The notes below the pieces were generated by a model. It made no database searches. It worked only from the letters and a program-made list of their open reading frames with translations, and was not told the origin of the DNA. Below are positions 43,660 through 55,421 of a stretch of 64,000 nucleotides of DNA, one piece after another. The first letter of the stretch is position 1, and every line of letters starts with the position of its first letter. Origin of the DNA: Ceriagrion tenellum (taxonomy: Eukaryota; Arthropoda; Insecta; Odonata; Coenagrionidae); contig OY720639.1 in the NCBI GenBank assembly GCA_963169105.1, positions 88,642,593-88,706,592 of the forward strand, in the 5' to 3' direction. Position numbers and translations under genes: made by a program.

Positions 43660-44980
43660 CAAAATGCATTCGAGGTATCCTTGAGGTATCCTTAAATTAG
43701 CAGGCCTGTGTAAATTTTTCTTATTGTGAGTGGAAATTTGACTTCTAAATATTGTGAGTGAAAGTGGACTTCTTAATCTATCGGTTCTGCTGTCTATTTC
43801 CTCTTATGTTATGCCTATCTTATCTATTGTCTAACACCGCCTCTTTTCAGTGTATCCCGGTGAAGAGGGAGGCACTTTTACATATTTCCCCCGAAAAATA
43901 CATTGTTTATGGCAAATTAATAGTAGCTTATCTGCGCTCATTTTCCGACTGAATTATGCCTGGTGCAACTGCAATACAACTTCAGCACGTTAAACAGGAA
44001 AATTCAAATATTTGTGTCTGATGATGCTGCGGCTCAGCGAAATTCGGGCAGCGCTTAAAAGGCATAGAATCTATTGATAAACCTACTAGTGATTTTTTTG
44101 CGGCACACGAAGCCATCCGAGGGATAACCGCCTGGCACTGTCAACGACCTCCTTGGAAAATGGCAATCCTGAACTAAATTGCAATATTGGATTGCAAACT
44201 TTTAAAATCACTGATCTCCCGTTCACTTCGGCTGGTTGATTGTCCGATTTAAAAACAAACTCAGTCACCGTCCCATTTGTCGTCACTAGAACACCAAAAG
44301 ACGCTGGCTGATTAGTTTTAAGGAATTATGCTTATGTCTAAAAGTATGATCCGATATTCCTGCCTTCGGGTAATTTTACCTGAAGGCCTGAAGGTAGGCT
44401 CGCGTCGCTAAACGGTCGTGGGAACTACATTTTAACAACCCCTCTCTAATCTTTCTTATTTATTTCCTCCGCATGGGAAATTATCACGACTTCCCTCGAT
44501 ATCTCAAAATCTGGTGTTCTATTTAATTTTTTCCGTGTATTCATCTTTCAGTCTTGAAAATGTTTTGACTAGCTGATATTTCAGTTTTTGCTCCACAGTT
44601 TTGTTTGGAAAAAAAACAATTTCATCACAGCTACCCTGAATCACTCCCTTTCAAGTGTTTTTCGAATAGCTCATGTACCTTATCTTAATGTGCTACCTTG
44701 AGATAAAGGAAAAATAAAAAAATGAAGTTGACTGGTGCGTACCGAAGGAAGACTGAGGACTTAGATTGAGGAATGATTGAATATTATATGGTGGAATGTT
44801 CAAGTCAATGTTAAAGATAACGTTTTTTTTGGAGGAATGTTAAGAATGAGTACTTTTTATTGATAACTTTGGAATTAGAATAAAGGTGATTAAAAATAAA
44901 AAGGAATGGTCACAACAAAGTTGGTGATATGATTGGGTATTGTTGGTATATTACCATCTACGTTCAACAATTTGAAGGAA
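43660..44980. other. Non-coding DNA with one fold-back-type motif
   Basis: TGTGTCTGATGATGCTGCGG and CTCAGCGAAATTCGG at 44015-44050 resemble the fold-back arm motif seen at 17.2 and 20.0 kb, without an obvious second arm. No gene recognised. Confidence 0.35.
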
Positions 44981-44989
44981 AGTCCAGAA

Positions 44990-45540
44990 TTGGGATGCCA
45001 CATTGACATCGATGTATCGGACTACTCGATTGTTTTGGGCGATGCATCGAAAACATCGAGTAGTAAAATAATCCGATGAAAATTAAGTGGTTGGTGATTA
45101 ACTTTATAAACATCGAAAAATCAACTATCGATGTTTTTTATTCGATGTGGCATCCCTACTCCGAACATTGTTCAGTATGGATGCCACATCGACCGCGAAT
45201 TATCGGACTAATCGATGTGTTTGGTCGAGACATCGAAAACATCGAGTAGTAAAATAATCCAATGAAAATTGATTGAGTGGTGAGTACTTTTTTAAACATC
45301 GACAAATCGACTACTCTGTTTACTACCATGTTTTAAGTCGATGTGGCATCCCTACACCAAACATTGTTCGGTACGATTGCCACATCAACCTCGAGTTATC
45401 GGACTAATCGATGTTTTTGGACGAAACATCGAAAACATCGAGTAGTAAAATAATCCGATGGAAATTGAGTGAGTGGTGAGTACTGTTAAAAGCATCGAAA
45501 AATCCACAAATCGGTGTTTTTTAGTCGATTTGTCATCCAT
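44990..45540. mobile_element. Tandem trimer of a short TIR element
   Basis: Three units (44992-45156, 45178-45352, 45373-45538) each begin GGGATGCCACATYGA-like and end TCGATGTGGCATCCC-like. Each contains GACATCGAAAACATCGAGTA then GTAAAATAATCCGATGAAAA, with an inner hairpin pairing CGGACTACTCGAT to ATCGAGTAGT...ATCCG. Linkers between units are alike (CCRAACATTGTTCRGTA). The whole trimer is flanked once by AGTCCAGAA (44981-44989 and 45541-45549). No coding capacity. Superfamily undecided; an 8-9-bp duplication would be compatible with hAT. Confidence 0.8.
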
Positions 45541-45549
45541 AGTCCAGAA

Positions 45550-47380
45550 AGAGACTTGAGCTGCGCACATACTCCTTCGTTCGGATGGGAGAATAGAACG
45601 GTGGATCGTTTTTCCGCATTAGTCCTACATTGTTAAAGTTCATTTTCACATTCCTCTTCTTCCTGGGCAATAAATAACACCTCGTACCTTTTCCAGAGGC
45701 TAAAATTTAGTACCTTGGCTAAGTGTTGCTTATCACTTAATATTGAAGAAATGGCATTCTTGCAGCCAGGATCTCGTTCAAATATGACAGCATCGTTTTA
45801 TTTGCTACTATCATTTGGACTGTACAATAAATCCTATAATTCCTGTATTTTTCAGCTCTAATGTCGGCTGGCCTGTGCATTAATGAATTAAGCCATTAGC
45901 ATTTTCAGCATGATTATAACTGAAGTAGGTATTCATCTTTGGGACGTCATCTAGCGTGTTAAATCCTCGTCTCCCGCTGTCAACGCACTCAATTTAAACA
46001 CCGAGTGCCCTTTATCTGAAACCATTTAAAATGTGGACGTTGAAAAAGGAAAATGAAACGATTCCAAGTAGCACTTCGTCGCTGAATAAATTTATCCTCA
46101 ATCTGCAGATTGGAGTCATGTCATCACGTGACATTCCTCCGTTAAATGGAGTTTTTCCTTTCCTCTCTCGAGTGACTTGGCTGCGAATCGGAGGAAAAAT
46201 ATGTTTATGTTAATAAATCTTTCGTTCGAGCTCGAGAGGGGGCACTTTTACGCGTTCCCCCCCGTTAAGCCCCGTTTTTGATTTTGCTTCCCTAGCTCCC
46301 ATTCCTCCCTCTTTTCATTCCCCCCTCTCCTCCCTCCCCTTCCCCGTCTTGATCCAACCCCTCCCCCACCCACACGCTTCCCGTCCTCCCCTCCTTTCCC
46401 CCACCCCTCTGCCTTGCCTCCTGGCTCGAACACGCCCACAAAAAACGCCCTCGAAAAGTCAGGTGAATCTTCGGTTATTTTCCGCCCCGTGATTTTAATT
46501 GCTTCTCCGGTTGTTTTTATGTAATTTACTCGGTATATTAATGAAAAAATATCTGTTGGCCCGTCAGAAATTTCTCTTTTTTTTTCAACCCAGTAAGAGT
46601 TTTCAGTTTTCTTTTTTTTATACTGATTACGTTTTTTCCGTCTTTTCCTCCTCAGTTTTTTCGGCTCTTTTCTAGCTTTGTCCCCTCTGTCTCTTATGAC
46701 TTTCCATTCCTCCGTGAAATATGTTTTTCGCTATTTTTTTTCCTCCTTCTTTTCAGCTTTTTACCGTCGTCCCATTCAAATAGATTTCGTTTTTCACTCG
46801 TTACTTCTTCCCGGGGCCCGAGAAGAGGGTAGAATAAAATATATATTATGCATAATTTATTTTTTTCTTTCCTCTTCCCCTCCCAATCCCGCAGCCATCT
46901 TTTTATGGCGCGATATTTTTCGAATCGTTTTCATTTGCTCTCTTTTTCTTCTCTCTCTCTCTCGGTCCGAAGTTTTTCAATTACTTTTGACGAAAGTTCA
47001 CGTCTTCTCCTCCCTCCTCTTCTGTCTTATTTCTCCTCTATTTTACATCTCACGCGGTCACCTTCATCTTTCTTTTTTTCGGCTGGGTTGGCAATCCCAA
47101 AAATATATTGTCTTATGAGAGACGGCGCGAGAGAAAGGCTAAAATGAATTTAATTCGCTGTGGGTCGAGATGGCTCTTGGGGACTCTCCCTCAAACTCTT
47201 CGCGGGGAAATGGTGTCATGCATTTATACACATATGTGGAGGTATATGTATTAAATGATGTGCTAATGTTACACACATATGTATATATTAAATGATTTGA
47301 TGATGATGGTCGTGATTTTTAAGCGACCCTTATTTCTAATTTTAAAATGCAAAGATAAAACGTCTGCCGGCAATAACCAA
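45550..47380. other. Non-coding DNA with pyrimidine-rich blocks
   Basis: 46250-46440 is very C-rich with CCCCTCCC tracts. 46560-47120 is T/C-rich, giving a 146-codon frame at 46678-47118 of low-complexity S/F/L-rich character. Neither is a credible gene. Confidence 0.4.
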
Positions 47381-47387
47381 GAATCCA

Positions 47388-47503
47388 GATTGAAAACTAT
47401 CCTTGTACTTTTCCATATTTATTAATATTTAAAGCAATTCTTGTGCTTTTCAACAATTATTGATAGTTGTGGAAAAGTGCTAGAGTTGTTTTCAATTTGG
47501 ATT
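47388..47503. repeat. Fold-back element, ~30-bp arms
   Basis: Left arm ATTGAAAACTATCCTTGTAC with TTTTCCA pairs with right arm TGGAAAAGTGCTAGAGTTGT with TTTCAAT. The loop is AT-rich, about 45 bp. Confidence 0.7.
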
Positions 47504-47744
47504 CGAATATAATATACTTCCACGAAGTGAAACCTGAAGGTGTAAAGTTTAATAATGATGAAATTTACATGTATTTATTATGCAAACGCTTTTATTCGTA
47601 TGGATCCGAAACGGAGACCGATGGTAACACGAAAAATATAATATTGTATGCGTAGAAAATACAATTAGTGAACCTAAAAACTTGAAAGTTGTACTGCATT
47701 TGGTTCTTAAGGAGTAGGCGATCATACATTCTACTGACATCATC

Positions 47745-48095
47745 ATCATTGGTTGTTCAATTCTAAGAATGGTTGACTACAGCCCTCCCGCCCTTCCCTA
47801 TCTAATGCTAGTTCCATTACTTCCTGGTAGCTCTTCCTATATACTTTCCTCTGTATTTGGTCGTTGAATTCATCCCTGGGTCTTCCTCTTGGAACTTTTC
47901 CCTCTGTTTTACCCTCAATTATGTTCTTCACTAACCTTCACAAACCTATGCCTCATTGCGTGTCCAATCAATCTTTTTCTTCTTTTCTATATGGTGTCCT
48001 GTATGTGCTTTTTCTCTTAAACTCTTCTATACCCTTCATTACTTCATTTTTGTCCGTCCTCCCAAATTCTACTTTATAAATGTGATTGTAGCCCT
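47745..48095 (-). mobile_element. LINE 3' end (57-kb family), minus strand
   Basis: The minus strand encodes KNEVMKGIEEFKRK, then after frame changes VKNIIEGKTEGKVPRGRPRD and YQEVMELALDREG before SQPFLELNNQ. It is the usual C-terminal region of this LINE (IIEGK..GK..RGRPR....QI). The 3' end lies at 47745. Frame breaks near 47940 and 47985 show it is dead. Confidence 0.88.
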
Positions 48096-48099
48096 TCGT

Positions 48100-50625
48100 G
48101 CGAAAATATGCTGGTATATATGTATATCTAATGTCCACGCCCTGCATTTCAGTTAAGTGTATAAAATCTTGCGGCATGTATAAGTATCAACAGACCTGTA
48201 CGTAGATATATGTGTACATACCGACTCGCCCTTCGTCTTTCTTTCTCTCTCTCGACTGTTGCCATCTCGCGGTAGAACTGGTCGATCTCTCTTCCCTTCT
48301 TCCCTCATTGTTTTTCTTCTCCTTTTCTCAGTCTGACTCTGAGAACATGTCGTCTGAAAAAGATGACGATTATTGAAATTTCATTATTCAGAAGAAGTGA
48401 GGGAGTTAGGTCTCATGATATTAAATCCTTCATGGCATTAGGTTATTTGATCACGGTGAACTTTGTGAAGCGTGCGGGGAAAATTGCTTGTTTAGTGTTT
48501 TCTTTGCCGAGGAATGAGAACGAGAGAGGGAAAGAAGGAAAGAGAGGAGGCTGGTGAGTTCACATAGCAGAGAAGAATTGGATGGGAATGGAAAATATTC
48601 TCGGTTTTAAATGGGAATTTCGGAATGATCTGAGCCGCGAACAAACAGTTATCACGGAGGCCTTGGAAGTAATTTCCAAGTTCCTTTTTTCTACGTGGAA
48701 AGGCGTTTCGAGGTCAAGAGTTGGCGCCGGTATAATCCCGTGTCGCGCGTCTTCCAGGTTATGTTTAAACACAATGTTGCTCCTTTCGACATGCCATTGT
48801 TGGAATGTTACTCAGCGGTTTTGTTCCGAAGAGCTTTTCAGGCATAAGCGGTAATTCTCAAAAACAGTAGCGTTAATTTTTTTTTCTATTTTCGAGATTT
48901 TGTTGTTAAATTAACTTTTCGTTACCTTAACATCGCGACATACTTCTGATGTTTAAATGCGATTCACGATTTTAACTTGTTTTGCTGGTCAGTTGCCTAA
49001 CTCTTTTGTTCCGAAGTGCACTTGAGTCTCAAAGTTCAGCCTAAATGTCGAATTCTCGAAGACAGCGGATTTAACAATTGTTTACTCTACGGGGATGGTT
49101 TGATTCTTTAATTATACCTGAGCGCATGATCATGGTCTGCTTGACTGTATGTGATTAATAAATCGAGGTTGTGATTCATACATAAAAATCATAACTTGAA
49201 TGAACTTATGTATTTAAGTAGTTCTCTTATTAATCACGAAGTTGTCAGAAGTAAAGTTGCTTTTATTCGTTAAATACCGCGTGTACGGAAATATTTCCAC
49301 CCCATTCTTTAGTGCGTGACTGACAAATGCTCTCCTATCGTATTTCCATCTCTCTGTGTACCTTAAAACAAGGCTATAAAATATACGTAGATACCCATAA
49401 TAGATCAGGGGAAAAATATAGGGAGGCTAGGTTATTTGGACAAATTTTTTTTTTATTGAAGGAAATAAATTGTAATAGCACTATCAATATAATTTTCTTA
49501 CTATTCATTCCTCTGCTCTAGACAAATTACTGCTGCATTGATCAAAGCGTATGATTATTAATGTACACTACATATTTAGTTGATGGTGTAATGAGTAAAA
49601 TAAGATGAATTAATCTTTTCCAATTATAGTCGACTTTGAGAAGGTTTTTCTATTACATAAAAATTTACTTCCAGAAGTCGTTATCTCATGAAACAGTGTG
49701 ATTTCATGGAGTTTACGAATTTCGGGGGACTTTAAATAACGCGACATGAAATATTAATACAGTGAATTTGATTTTCATATAGAGTAAGTGGTGTATCTCT
49801 GTTATTCTGACGGCATGTTGTTTAGGCGCTTGGCAAGAAGATGTTAAGGATAATAACTTATTCTAAGTTGTCGCAAGCTTTCTATCTTAGATCGTTTTTA
49901 AGTGACGTTACCGTACATAAAACGCCTTTAACTTCCCCTCGTAAGACTAGAATGCCTCCGAATTATCTTCTAAAATATCACCCAATGTTTTACTTCTGAA
50001 TTCCGGCAATGTTTTCCAAATGGCCGACTATGCTGTTATTTTATCTTTCTGATATTGTTAGCAAACCTTCCGATGCTTGTAGTCTGGAAAATCCTAACGG
50101 TTGTACTTCACTTCTACGTGTAGGACGTGTTGTTGCTTGAGGAGGTCAAATAACATATAGAATAAGTACACCAACTTTTCAAAGCAAAAATTTTACATCG
50201 TCTTGCAAATGATTCCCATTATAATGAAGGAATGTGTAGCACCGTTGGAAATTTGATGTTTTTCATAATTTTTCACGCGGGGAAAACCCCCATGTGCTCA
50301 ACCTTGTTCCTGACCTTGTTTTTTTCTCTCAATGAACTTCGCATGTAATTTCTCGTGTTTGTGTGCGTGTTACAAATAAATAAATAATAAATATATCAAT
50401 TAATGATAAAACACTCTCGGTGACGATGTATATAAAATGTAACTGAAACACTGAAAATACATCGACACACGTAAAAAGAAATCATTCTATTCTGCCCAAA
50501 AAAACGACTCGATCGTCAAAACTTATTGCTATTTCTTTTGAGTGTCCTTTTAACGTGTCTCTATGGTTTTTTTAAGTTAAGTATACATATAGATCGCTGA
50601 TGGAAATTTTTGTGTTAGTGTACGA
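48100..50625. other. Non-coding DNA, nothing recognised
   Basis: Short chance frames only. No repeat family from elsewhere in the window was found here. Confidence 0.4.
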
Positions 50626-50629
50626 ATGA

Positions 50630-50630
<1 letters not shown>

Positions 50631-50687
<57 letters not shown>
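50631..50687. repeat. TA microsatellite, ~28 units
   Basis: An uninterrupted TA run. Confidence 0.97.
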
Positions 50688-50688
<1 letters not shown>

Positions 50689-50901
50689 GTACTCACCCCT
50701 CGACAAATTTCAAGTCTGCTGCTTTGATGTGCATGACCTCTCTCTCTAACACGCTGAAGTTTCGCGAAACTTAAAATTCCTTGTGATACACCCCTCCTTC
50801 TCTCCCCTGAGATTAAGACAGAGGTCAGGTAATTCGCTGTGCAAAACTCGTTTCTCATTTAAACTTCAAAGGGGTTTTTTTTTCTCAACCCCCTTCGGCA
50901 G

Positions 50902-50981
50902 AAACGGCGCCTGATGGGGAAGCCACCTTCAAGAGACTTGCCCGCTCGACCAAGGACGCCACCCCTCCCCAAAGGAAATAA
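50902..50981 (+). other. Very weak candidate terminal exon
   Basis: A T/C tract and CTTCGGCAG (to 50901) form a good 3' splice site. The following frame reads TAPDGEATFKRLARSTKDAT then PPQRK and stops at 50979-50981. Codon third positions are G/C-rich. The stretch is only about 26 codons and no family is recognised, so chance is likely. Confidence 0.15.
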
Positions 50982-50989
50982 ATTTAACG

Positions 50990-51650
50990 TTCCGAGAATG
51001 GACACGCATTTTTTGTCCGAAAATGATGAGTTATAAATGTCTTGCGAATGAAATCAACCGCCAGTTTATTCGCGATGGTAGTTGGACCCAAATTCTCTGT
51101 TTTATTGCTCTTCGCTAAGTTAGAGAAATAACCTTAACTTATGCTGATAAGTTGTGGTTATTTCTAATTTCTATAGGTTCAGTTCAAAGTATTTTAGGTC
51201 CAAAATTAGTTATTACCTAGTTTGAACCTAAATATTAAGCTTTTTACTGCTGTAAAATGAATATTTTTCCCACATAACGTGATTTAGCTCACTGAACCAT
51301 TATCAAAAGATAGAGTATAACTCAATGGCGCGGACTTAGGATTAGTAGTATCCGCTTTGAGAAAAAATTTTTTAACACAGCTGATGATGGATGACTTCTT
51401 AAGCTGTGATACTTGTTGCGTAGTTGAATCCAACATTTGAGTGGATGAGTGCCAATCTCCGACATGCTCAGCGTCCGAAATGCAATACCCGAAACATTAA
51501 TATTGACAATTTTATAACGTTTAAAGGAGATTTTAATGAACAGTGGAATTCATATTCCATTTTTACGAACAAAGAAAAATTCTAACCGCCCGCGGACTCA
51601 ACTTCGTGACATGATTTAATTGTTAACATCGGTATACATGCCCTATACCT
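50990..51650. other. Non-coding DNA, nothing recognised
   Basis: AT-rich, with short frames only. Confidence 0.4.
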
Positions 51651-51654
51651 CTTT

Positions 51655-51960
51655 GCACAATACCCAGTGAGGAATACTTTATGCAAAAGATATGCAAAGA
51701 ATATTCTTTAGTGTAGCATCTATAGTGCGGAGAATATTCTTCATGAACATCCGAAGTCGTATCAAATGGCGCACTCTCCGAGTGCAAAGTACATGCTCCT
51801 GCAGTAGTGCATAGGATGCTCATTGGATGTGCATCGTGCACTATCTTTGACCACATCCAGGAGGATGAAGGTTCAAAGATGCTTCATAGTCTGTGCATGG
51901 TGGTCTACCTTTATTCGACGTAATGTTTGATCGGATGTTCACGGAACGCGCACCATGCGC
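51655..51960. repeat. Possible partial copy related to the element at 51960-52920
   Basis: It begins TACCCAGTGAGGAATACTTT, close to TACCCAGTGGGAATTC at 51961, and is rich in GTGCAT/TGCAC words. Its relation to the neighbouring element is only suggestive. Confidence 0.3.
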
Positions 51961-52920
51961 TACCCAGTGGGAATTCACCGTATAGATTTGACACACAACT
52001 TGGCGTTACTTAAGTTTCTCATCTTATTTTATTTCATAATTTGAAACTATAAATATTTATTATTGGCTGCCAAATGCAGTGTAATCCGCCTCTTGCAGAG
52101 GGGATTGTTTCCTACAGCGAATATGAGATGCAGGCTGATGTGTATGTATGCCCAGACGATAAGCCCAAGCTTGCGATTTCAGCTACTAAACTTTCACATT
52201 GTGTTTACTAACTTATGCTCTCCTCTTGTACCTCTGAATTTGAGATGTACACATTAAAATGAATTGCTTTAGTATTAAAACATTTAAAGATGGATAACTG
52301 TCATATATGTTGTCTCGTTTTCTACCTTAAATTTATGTTTACTTCTTATTTTTAGACATTAACATGGTCACTTATACCAAAGCCCTGCTGGAGATTTAGA
52401 TCGTGCAAAGGATGTTCATTTTACATGCATTTTGGTCCACCTCCATCCGAGGCAGTCATACTGCATAGGCATAGGCGCATGTAAAACGTTTGATGAATAC
52501 ATCAATCGTCGACTATAGTTTTTCAGCCAACATTTAAAATTACTTCACATTCAGAACTTTTGAAAAAAAGTAACAAAGGCAATAGTACTCAGGCGTGCGT
52601 CACTCGTAAGTATGTAGATATTTCGGAGAAAAACATGAATTAATGTTCGATCTCCACGCGTGCCCGGGCTCCTTTAGCATTTCAGCCCGTACGTCCAACA
52701 TACACCAATCAAAGAATGTGCTAATACAAGCGTCTTTGTCGTAATCCTCTTGGTTAGTTCAGTGAATATGCTAACACTGTTCACGCTGTACATGCGTAAA
52801 TTTGGTGCAGCGAGGAACAACCTTTGCAGGTCTTATGCATGTCCAGTATGCATTAAGGCAACATTGCACAGACTTTGAATTACTTCAAACTTAATCCTGC
52901 ACGAACTTTCCCCACTGGGT
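51960..52920. mobile_element. Putative TIR element, ~960 bp
   Basis: TACCCAGTGGGAATTC at 51961 is the reverse complement of the right terminus TTTCCCCACTGGGTA at about 52906-52920, apart from small differences. No transposase is visible. No target-site duplication was confirmed. The inverted word is only ~11-13 bp, so the call is tentative. Confidence 0.35.
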
Positions 52921-52924
52921 ACGT

Positions 52925-54490
52925 GAAGCCCCTACCTTTTCTTATCCTTTTCTGCCTCCCCAATATCTTCCCCTCAATCATAGCCTTCAGTATCCCTCTG
53001 CTTTTGATTACCTGCTCTTTACTTTTGCTCTACCTCTTCCAAATATTGTACATAAAATTCATTTCCCAATCACCATGCCAATTACGTCAACGTTTATATT
53101 TTATTCGTCAATTGCAAATAATCTATTCTACTGCTCGGCCCATATACAATTGTAATTTTAAAATACGGCCATTGGGCTAGGAAGTCCTGTATTTGATGGC
53201 ATTAAAGGCTTCCGCATCGTTCCATTGTAGATTGTAACATTTCCACAGTGTTTTCACGGCGGGAGTTGGCTGTTTCGGACTTGAGTTTGGTTTGAATCCC
53301 TGTCAGTGTCTTTGAAAATCTGTGAATGTCAGTGCCTTCGACTGCCAGATGCTAATTGGACTGCCAGCGAAACTGTTTCCTGTATATAGTAATCTAACAC
53401 ACCTTATAAGCTTTATATATAATAATGATTGGTGCCTTTCCTCCTTACTCTAGGGGACTTAACTATATCTATAGTACTACCTGAAAGGAACATTATACTT
53501 ACTGAGTCCATCGTCGTAGCTTACATGTGTAACCAATCGAACTTGGACACATTCATTTATATCGAATTATTAGTCACCAAGTTTAACTTAGTGATTGGCT
53601 GCAGTTCACTCCAAACGAATGAATGACGTAATAAAAAGCACTAATTTAAACGAGAAATAAGCGTATCTTAATTTGTTATTTCCTCCAGCTTACAAATACT
53701 AAATTCTTCCGATTAACTATATCGATTAAACCAATTGGTTACTTATTATCATATGATTAATCGATTAATTGAAAGAGAAAAATCGATCATTTCCACCGAA
53801 CGATTTATTTTTGCCATCTCTACGAAGTAAAATAGTATAAACGCTAGCGTACTTAGCAAACGTCAAAACGCCGTGCCAGTACCAATATGTTCAACTGATG
53901 TTGAAGACAGTAGCGAGGCAAAATGAGTTTAATATTTGTGTATGTGCATATTTTTTTAAAGAGTATTTCGGCCGATTTTAAAATGAGAAATGGAAAAGAA
54001 ATGTGGCCGAGTATCAAGAGCATTGGAGAGCAAGGAGCCTCTGAAGAAAAAGTGAGATAAATCACCAAGAGAAAAAAATTAAAGTGTATATACGCGTATA
54101 AAGATTACGTAAGGAGCACGCGGAGTCCTATAAAGTTTTTCTTAATTAGGAAAGTCAACCTCTTTCTTCATTTTTTTTCTTGCCTCGCCCGTCTTTCTTT
54201 CCCTGCTTCCTGGGGAGATGGGGACGAGTACAGAATTCGCGGCACGTACATAAGTATCAGAGGCCGCCCGCCCAACTACACACAGTAGGGCGGCCCTGGT
54301 AAGAGGAGAGTAAAGGGTTAAGGAGGAGGTTCGAGTCTGCGAAGGAAAAAGGGGTTTCGGCAGCCGCCCCTGGGAGAGGTGAGGTGGACCGCCGGACCAG
54401 GGCCGCCAACCACCCTCGTTTTTTCCCGGACATGTGTCTTCATTTTTGCATCAAAAGCATAAAATCTCAAGCACCAAGTGATGTTCAGAG
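52925..54490. other. Non-coding DNA, nothing recognised
   Basis: A 101-codon frame at 52875-53180 has no family character. 54180-54400 is GC-richer. A weak B box-like GGTTTGAATCCC at 53289 has no convincing A box. Confidence 0.4.
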
Positions 54491-54492
54491 GG

Positions 54493-54700
54493 AATTTATA
54501 TTTTGTGTTAATTTCAAGGAATATTTTCTTAAAAATTTGAAAACGTCTTCTTCTTTGGGGAACTTATTTTACAAGTTGGCTAGGCAATATAAGTGGAGCG
54601 TTCGCACGTTGTTTTACAAGAAATTATAAATTGAACCTGTAAATTATTGTATAGCACCACTTATAATACTGTAATATTATCACTTTTTTGTGTGAAATTC
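54493..54700 (+). repeat. Duplicated segment, copy A
   Basis: TTTCAAGGAATATTTTCTTA, CTTCTTCTTTGGGGAACTTA and GGCAATATAAGTGGAGC match copy B at 54799. The following GTAAATTATTGTATAG matches 55143. Copy A lacks about 190 bp present in copy B. Confidence 0.8.
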
Positions 54701-54718
54701 GCAGTGGAAAAATCACTC

Positions 54719-54786
54719 GCCTAGACTGGGAATCGAACCCAGATCCCTCGATTTCGCGCTGAGTGCTCTAGCCAATAAAGCTATAT
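54719..54786 (-). mobile_element. tRNA-like SINE head (family 3), minus strand
   Basis: On the minus strand, TAGCTTTATTGGCTAGAGCA gives an A-box region. The T arm is perfect, with CTGGG pairing to CCCAG around TTCGATT; the B box is GGTTCGATTCC. The middle GCGCGAAATCGAGG resembles GCGACATCCAAAGG in the SINE at 5848. Acceptor ends do not pair well, so it is a tRNA-derived element or tRNA pseudogene, not a working tRNA. It lies between the two copies of the duplicated segment. Confidence 0.7.
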
Positions 54787-54798
54787 AATTTAATTAAG

Positions 54799-55215
54799 GA
54801 AGTTTATATTTTTCGTTAACTTCAAGGAATTCTTTCTTAAACATTTTAAAACCTCTTCTTCTTTGGAGAACTTATTTAACACATGGCCTAGGCAATATAA
54901 GTAGAGCCTCCGCATTCCATGAGTTGTTTAACCTTTAGGTCTCATATAAATTTATTTCAGAGATGTTTTGTTAATTTAGCACCAAAAATATTTTACCCAC
55001 TGCCAGCAAAGATTAAAAAGGAAAAGAAAGGATGTTATATTTATAGCAAGTTAAAAAATGGCTGTTCGATTACGATGATATTCAATTATTATTTCAAAAT
55101 GAGCATGAAAATTTATGCAACAAGAAGTTTGAAATTAATTCTGTAAATTATTGTATAGGGCCATGTATAACACTAATCTTATCACTCTTTTGTTATATAA
55201 ATTTTGCACGATATT
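54799..55215 (+). repeat. Duplicated segment, copy B, with LINE-like coding trace
   Basis: It matches copy A over its first ~115 bp and its last ~75 bp. Between them (54916-55110) is a stretch encoding RSHINLFQRCFVNLAPKIFY then PLPAKIK, reminiscent of the C-terminal ....SF.N.AP..YN.LP..IK pattern of some LINEs. The LINE reading is tentative. Confidence 0.55.
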
Positions 55216-55421
55216 TTGGTTACCCCACACAGGTTCTTATCTTTGGGGTAACATAAATCTTCCATAAATTATGTGTTGCTGTTTTAATGTATGTTCATTA
55301 TGGGAGCATTAAATTACTATATCATATTGAAATAGCAGCCAAGAGGGCGGCACCGGAGTGGTTTGTAACTGAGCTTTTTTGTCATATTGGATACAAGGTC
55401 TTTTGTGCCATAAAACAACTC

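Noticed and set aside
46678..47118. 146-codon open frame
   Set aside because: It lies in T/C-rich DNA, and a second overlapping frame is equally open. The peptide is F/S/L-rich with no motif.
53270..53345. Another tRNA-derived SINE
   Set aside because: A B box-like GGTTTGAATCCC is present but no A box at the right distance and no stems could be drawn.
53700..53800. ATCGATTAAT-rich stretch as a TIR element
   Set aside because: Words are short and irregular, and no boundaries or paired ends could be found.
54719..54786. Functional tRNA gene on the minus strand
   Set aside because: The T arm is perfect but the acceptor strands do not pair and the middle resembles the SINE at 5848.
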